Source: Streptomyces xantholiticus (lineage in GTDB: Bacteria; Actinomycetota; Actinomycetes; Streptomycetales; Streptomycetaceae). From it: DNA of 64,000 nt. A program made the position numbers and the translations under genes. The DNA is taken from the NCBI RefSeq assembly GCF_014651015.1, contig NZ_BMWB01000013.1, forward strand, positions 1 through 64,000, read 5' to 3'. This document shows positions 60,406-64,000 of the stretch, piece after piece. Each line of letters opens with the position of its first letter. The first letter of the stretch is position 1. The notes under the pieces were generated by a model. It had not been told where the DNA came from. It saw nothing but the letters and a program-made list of their open reading frames with translations, and made no database searches.

Positions 60406-61598
60406 TGGCCCAGCCCGCTGCATGGCCGGACGACCCCGTTTCGCTGGACGTACACGCCGCGCCCGCGCCCGAGTACGGCAGCGGCTCGCTCGCCGATCTG
60501 CTGCCGACCCTCGCGGCCGGCCAGGGCGTGCCAGGGCTCGCGCAATCGATCCGGGAGCTCACCCCCGCCGACCGGAACTGCGTCTTCCTGATCGACGGCC
60601 TCGGCTGGGAGCAGATCAGGTCGCACCCCGATGAGGCCCCGTATCTGACGTCCCTCCTCGGCACGTCACGCGGGGGCACGGGAACACCGATCACGGCCGG
60701 CTTCCCCGCGACCACCGCGACCTCGCTCGCCTCCATCGGCACCGGCCTGCCGCCCGGCGTGCACGGCCTGCCCGGCTACACGGTGCGCAACCCGGAGACC
60801 GGCGAGCTGATGAACCAGCTGCGCTGGAAGCCGTGGACCGCGCCGAACGTCTGGCAGCCGTACCCCACGGTCTTCCAGCTCGCCGACCGCGCGGGCGTGC
60901 ACACCGCGCAGGTGTCGTCGCCCGCGTTCGAGCAGACCCCGCTCACCAGGGTCGCCCTGAGCGGCGGCACGTTCCACGGCCGGCTGACCGGTGAGGAACG
61001 GATGGACTTCGCCGCCGAGCAACTCGCCGCCGGCGACCGCTCCCTGGTCTACACGTACTACAGCGAGGTCGACGGCAAGGGCCACCGCTTCGGCATCGAC
61101 TCCGACGCCTGGCGCGGACAGCTGATGTACGTGGACCGCCTGGTCGAGCGCCTGGCCGACCGGCTCCCGCCGCGCACCGCGCTGTACGTCACCGCCGACC
61201 ACGGCATGGTCGACGTCCCCTTCGGTGAAGAGTCCCGCATCGACTTCGACGAGGACTGGGAGCTGCGGGCCGGCGTCGCCCTGCTGGGCGGCGAGGGCAG
61301 GGCGCGCCACGTCTATGCCGTGCCGGGCGCGGAGAACGACGTGCTCGCCGTCTGGCGCGAGGTGCTGGGCGAGCAGTTCTGGGTGGCCGGCCGCGACGAG
61401 GCGATCGACGCCGGCTGGTTCGGCCCCCGGATCGACGAGCGGGTGTACGGCCGGATCGGCGACGTCGTCGCGGCGGCCCACGACGACGTGGTGGTCATCG
61501 CCTCCACAGGCGAACCGAACGAGTCCGCCATGGTCGGCATGCACGGTTCCATGACCCCTGCCGAACAGCTCGTGCCGCTCCTCGAAGTACGCTCTTGA
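60405..61598 (+). CDS. Alkaline-phosphatase-superfamily (nucleotide pyrophosphatase-like) enzyme
   Basis: 397-residue metal-dependent phosphoesterase. Seen: the nucleophile region VFLIDGLGWEQ (Asp) and PATTATSLASIGTGLPPGVHG (Thr nucleophile), YYSEVDGKGHRFGIDS (Asp/His ligands), YVTADHGMVDVP (Asp-His) and a distal His in VGMHGSMTPAEQLVPLL. The residue set matches type I phosphodiesterase/nucleotide pyrophosphatase relatives. No signal peptide, so cytoplasmic. It overlaps DUF5998 upstream, and tdk follows 38 bases later, so the three may form one operon. Substrate unknown. Confidence 0.88.
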   Translation: MAQPAAWPDDPVSLDVHAAPAPEYGSGSLADLLPTLAAGQGVPGLAQSIRELTPADRNCVFLIDGLGWEQIRSHPDEAPYLTSLLGTSRGGTGTPITAGFPATTATSLASIGTGLPPGVHGLPGYTVRNPETGELMNQLRWKPWTAPNVWQPYPTVFQLADRAGVHTAQVSSPAFEQTPLTRVALSGGTFHGRLTGEERMDFAAEQLAAGDRSLVYTYYSEVDGKGHRFGIDSDAWRGQLMYVDRLVERLADRLPPRTALYVTADHGMVDVPFGEESRIDFDEDWELRAGVALLGGEGRARHVYAVPGAENDVLAVWREVLGEQFWVAGRDEAIDAGWFGPRIDERVYGRIGDVVAAAHDDVVVIASTGEPNESAMVGMHGSMTPAEQLVPLLEVRS

Positions 61599-61636
61599 CC
61601 CCACTGCCACCCGGACCCGAAAGGTCTCGACTCCCC

Positions 61637-62287
61637 ATGCCCGAGCTGGTGTTCTTCTCCGGAACGATGGATTGCGGGAAGTCGACTTTGGCGCTCCAGA
61701 TCGGACACAACCGTTCGGCCCGCGGGCTCCAGGGCGTGATCTTCACCCGTGATGACCGGGCGGGCGAGGGGAAGCTGTCCTCCCGGCTGGGCCTGGTGAC
61801 GGAGGCGGTCGAGGCCACCGAGGGCATGGACCTCTACGCGTACCTGGTGAACCAGCTTTCCCAGGGCGGCAAGGCGGACTACGTGATCGTGGACGAGGCG
61901 CAGTTCCTCGCCCCGGAGCAGATCGACCAGCTGGCCCGTGTCGTGGATGACCTGGGCCTCGACGTCTTCGCCTTCGGGATCACCACCGACTTCCGCACCA
62001 AACTCTTCCCCGGCTCGCAGCGGCTGATCGAGCTGGCCGACCGGATCGAGGCCCTCCAGGTGGAGGCCCTGTGCTGGTGCGGCGCCCGGGCGACGCACAA
62101 TGCCCGCACGGTGGGCGGGGAGATGGTGGTCCAGGGCGCCCAGGTGGTCGTCGGCGACGTCAACCGCCCGGTGGAGGAGATCGGTTACGAGGTCTTGTGC
62201 CGCCGCCACCACCGTCGCCGGATGACAAGTGCTTCGGCCCACGCGGGCGCGCTGTCCCCCGATGTCCTGCCGGTCACATCGGCTTGA
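61637..62287 (+). CDS. tdk: Thymidine kinase
   Basis: 216-residue type II (TK1-like) thymidine kinase of the dNTP salvage pathway. Seen: P-loop FFSGTMDCGKSTLALQI (family GPMFSGKS variant with Cys), VIVDEAQFLAPEQI (Walker B-like DEAQF), FAFGITTDFRTKLFPGS (lasso region), and zinc-type cysteines in ALCWCGARATHNAR and VLCRRHH. I chose ATG 61637 by family length; a TTG at 61595 overlaps the upstream stop and would add 14 residues. GAAAGG is 13 bases upstream, looser than usual. Confidence 0.93.
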   Translation: MPELVFFSGTMDCGKSTLALQIGHNRSARGLQGVIFTRDDRAGEGKLSSRLGLVTEAVEATEGMDLYAYLVNQLSQGGKADYVIVDEAQFLAPEQIDQLARVVDDLGLDVFAFGITTDFRTKLFPGSQRLIELADRIEALQVEALCWCGARATHNARTVGGEMVVQGAQVVVGDVNRPVEEIGYEVLCRRHHRRRMTSASAHAGALSPDVLPVTSA

Positions 62288-62908
62288 CGGCGTGGTTCCT
62301 CCTTGTGTTTGTCAGCACTTCCGGGGGGCCACCCACGTGAAGATCTTTTGGCACCACTCTCCAACCGGCGGACGACCGTTCACCCGAGGCCTTGACGGCC
62401 CCCTTCTTGCTGGCTGCTCCTGTACAGCAGCCCAGGGACTTCCGGGCTCGTGTCTTCTCCTGCCGTGGCCCACGACGTCGTCCATGTGGGCGCCGGCAAC
62501 CATGCCGCTGGTTACCACGCAACCGACCTGACCCTCCTGTGGACGGGCGAGCCGACGAACGGCCGTGTGACCTCGTCGCCGACCCTGGCCGAGGGGCAGG
62601 TGCCCACGACGCTTCCGTGGGTTGCGGGAGCGCTTGCTGTGTCAGCAGCCGTGTCTCGCGCCCTGGCCGTCCCGGCAGTTCGAAATGCTCTGCCCGCATG
62701 GTTGCGTCCGGTCCATGAGAAGCCGTCCGGCGAAGGAAGGAAGAACGGCACCGTGCCTGGCCTCCGCTCCCTCCAACGGAGCCGACCGGCCGCTGAATTG
62801 CAGCACGGACGTGATTCCCGGGCAACGAAGAGCCCTGTGAGGGCCTCGCTCCGGACATCCTGCTCCGTGGGGGACCGGTACGGACACCCGCTGTCGGGGC
62901 CACAGGTG
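62288..62908. other. Gene-free stretch between tdk and the VOC gene
   Basis: 621 bases with lower G+C and no continuous coding signal. One rightward fragment with coding character reads VAHDVVHVGAGNHAAGYHATDLTLLWTGEPT...WVAGALAVSAAVSRALAVPAVRNALPAWL (about 62465-62700), but it has no start with a ribosome site and runs into the complement of the VOC gene. Possibly a relic. No RNA gene recognised. Confidence 0.4.
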
Positions 62909-63682
62909 TCAGCGGGCGTCCGACCGTACGATGGTGAAGACCGCGCCCTCCGGGTCGCAGACGGTCGCCTCGCGGCCGCCGGGGCCGGGACGGGGCGGCT
63001 CGATCACCTGTCCGCCGAGCTCCACCACCAGGTGGGCGGCCGTGTCGGTGTCCTCGACCTCGAAGCAGGTCATCCAGTGGGGACCGCGTCCGCGGGGCAA
63101 CGCCTGGCCCATTCCGTGCACGGTGGCGACCGGACGGTCCTCGACGAGCAGCGTCAGCCGGTCCAGGTCGGCGGAGTCGGCCACCTGCGTGTCGTGGCCG
63201 AACACCGCTTGGTAGAACTTGCCGACCGTCGATGTCTCCCAGGTCAGCAGCTCGTTCCAGACCGGCGTCCCGTGCGTGCCGTGCACGGCGCTGCCGAGGT
63301 GTGCCGTGGCCTGCCAGACTCCGAACACCGCGCCTGCCGGGTCGGAGGCGATCACCAGGCGTCCCGCGTCGGCGGCGTCGAGCGGCCCCACACCCACCGT
63401 GCCGCCGCAGCTGCGGATCGCCTCGGCCGTCACGTCCGCGTCGTCACTCGCCAGGTAGGGAGTCCAGGCGACCGGCAGATCGCGGTCGGCCGGGAGACGG
63501 CCGATGCCGGCGACCTCCTTGCCACCGATCATCGCGCGTACGTAGGGCCCCAGTTGCGTGGGCCCGGGGCAGAACTCCCAGCCGAACAGCGCTGCGTAGA
63601 AATCCTGGGTCGCGTCAAGGCCGTGCACCATCAGGCTCACCCAGCAGGGCGTGCCGGGCGTGTGCCGAGTCGCCTCGGTCAT
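62909..63682 (-). CDS. Two-domain VOC/glyoxalase-family protein
   Basis: 257-residue protein with two VOC modules: residues ~8-120 (PCWVSLMVHGLDATQDFYAALFGWEF...ASDDADVTAEAIRSCGGTVGVGP) and ~135-255 (PVWNELLTWETSTVGKFYQAVFGHDTQV...HWMTCFEVEDTDTAAHLVVELGGQV). Each carries the FYxxxFGW/H helix typical of such proteins. Similar proteins are annotated as glyoxalases, hydroxylases or small-molecule binding proteins; no fixed function. ATG 63682 has AAAAGAGAG 5-6 bases upstream; GTG 63688 is a close alternative. Confidence 0.85.
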   Translation of the reverse strand: MTEATRHTPGTPCWVSLMVHGLDATQDFYAALFGWEFCPGPTQLGPYVRAMIGGKEVAGIGRLPADRDLPVAWTPYLASDDADVTAEAIRSCGGTVGVGPLDAADAGRLVIASDPAGAVFGVWQATAHLGSAVHGTHGTPVWNELLTWETSTVGKFYQAVFGHDTQVADSADLDRLTLLVEDRPVATVHGMGQALPRGRGPHWMTCFEVEDTDTAAHLVVELGGQVIEPPRPGPGGREATVCDPEGAVFTIVRSDAR

Positions 63683-63919
63683 CGTCACTCTCTTTTCGGA
63701 CCATCGTGTGGCCGTACGGGGGGACCGGGCGCGTCGTCGGTCGCGGCAAAGCCGTGCGGAGGGCCGTTGCGCCCGAGCAGATGTTGTCACCACCCGGGAC
63801 CCACTGCGCCCGGGCCGCGCCGGATATGGCGGGTTCCCGCCGGACGATGCCCGTTTTGACGCGGCTTGTTCGCTTCGTAGGCGTTACGGTGCGCCAGGCC
63901 GGTGCGCGAGGATGGCCTC

Positions 63920-64000
63920 ATGAATCCGATCATCTCCGCGGCCGAACTCGCCCACGAGCTCGCCGGCACCACCCCGCCGGTCCTCCTGGACGTCCGCTAC
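63920..64000 (+). CDS. Rhodanese-type sulfurtransferase (partial, runs off window)
   Basis: The first 27 codons only: MNPIISAAELAHELAGTTPP then VLLDVRY. The opening with ISAAELA...VLLDVR is the beginning of an N-terminal rhodanese domain as in SseA-like thiosulfate/3-mercaptopyruvate sulfurtransferases. GCGAGGA lies just upstream. The catalytic Cys lies beyond the window, so activity cannot be judged. Divergent from the VOC gene across 237 bases with no recognised element. Confidence 0.7.
   Translation, partial: MNPIISAAELAHELAGTTPPVLLDVRY

Overview
The window is chromosomal DNA of a Streptomyces species or a very close relative. The evidence is very high G+C with strong third-position GC bias, frequent GTG and TTG starts behind GGAGG-like sites, a WhiH-type sporulation regulator directly upstream of an HrdB-type principal sigma factor, and gene order that (from memory, not checked) follows the S. 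coelicolor core between about SCO5797 and SCO5847. I see no insertion sequence, prophage, CRISPR array, tRNA or rRNA gene. Most of the window is core genome. The accessory-looking parts are a siderophore-type operon near the left end and two or three degenerate stretches.

Layout. 0-3 kb: two tandem paralogous lipoproteins with a trypsin-like protease domain. 3.2-9.3 kb: a four-gene NRPS-independent (NIS) siderophore-type operon (class III aminotransferase, two IucA/IucC synthetases, one MbtK/IucB-like acyltransferase). 9.3-16.4 kb: DNA repair and nucleotide metabolism, with a DinG-type helicase, lexA with a candidate SOS box, and nrdR-nrdJ behind two candidate NrdR boxes spaced 31 bp apart. 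16.4-24.8 kb: small metabolic and stress genes (NTF2-like, TerD, DUF4937, histidine phosphatase, ADP-ribosylglycohydrolase), a divergent MFS exporter/TetR pair with two operators, RNase HII and two conserved unknowns. 25-31 kb: a RecQ helicase fused to a phosphoribosyltransferase-like domain, a DUF4192 gene divergent from it across a perfect double DnaA-box palindrome, a NrtR-like Nudix regulator, and two degenerate stretches, one of which looks like a frameshifted membrane-protein pseudogene.

31-38 kb: whiH, hrdB, a secreted trypsin-like protease, a small DUF7455 protein and parE. 38-48 kb: a NarL-type two-component system, a DUF485/acetate-type symporter pair, a CitA/CitB-like two-component system, and two divergent citrate synthase paralogues, one carrying an N-terminal DNA-binding domain, followed by a CobW-family GTPase. 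48-62 kb: parC, a heterodimer-type M16 peptidase pair, a c-di-AMP (ydaO-type) riboswitch controlling an M23 cell-wall hydrolase, a GntR regulator, HPr of the PTS, a very large GNAT/acyl-CoA-synthetase-like protein, DUF5998, an alkaline-phosphatase-superfamily enzyme and thymidine kinase. The right end has a two-domain VOC protein and the start of a sulfurtransferase.

Functional themes are chromosome maintenance (parE, parC, recQ, dinG, lexA, rnhB), dNTP supply (nrdJ, tdk), development (whiH, hrdB, the riboswitch-controlled hydrolase) and carboxylate sensing and metabolism (CitA/CitB-like system, symporter, citrate synthases). All assignments come from reading motifs and from remembered family knowledge; no database search was run.
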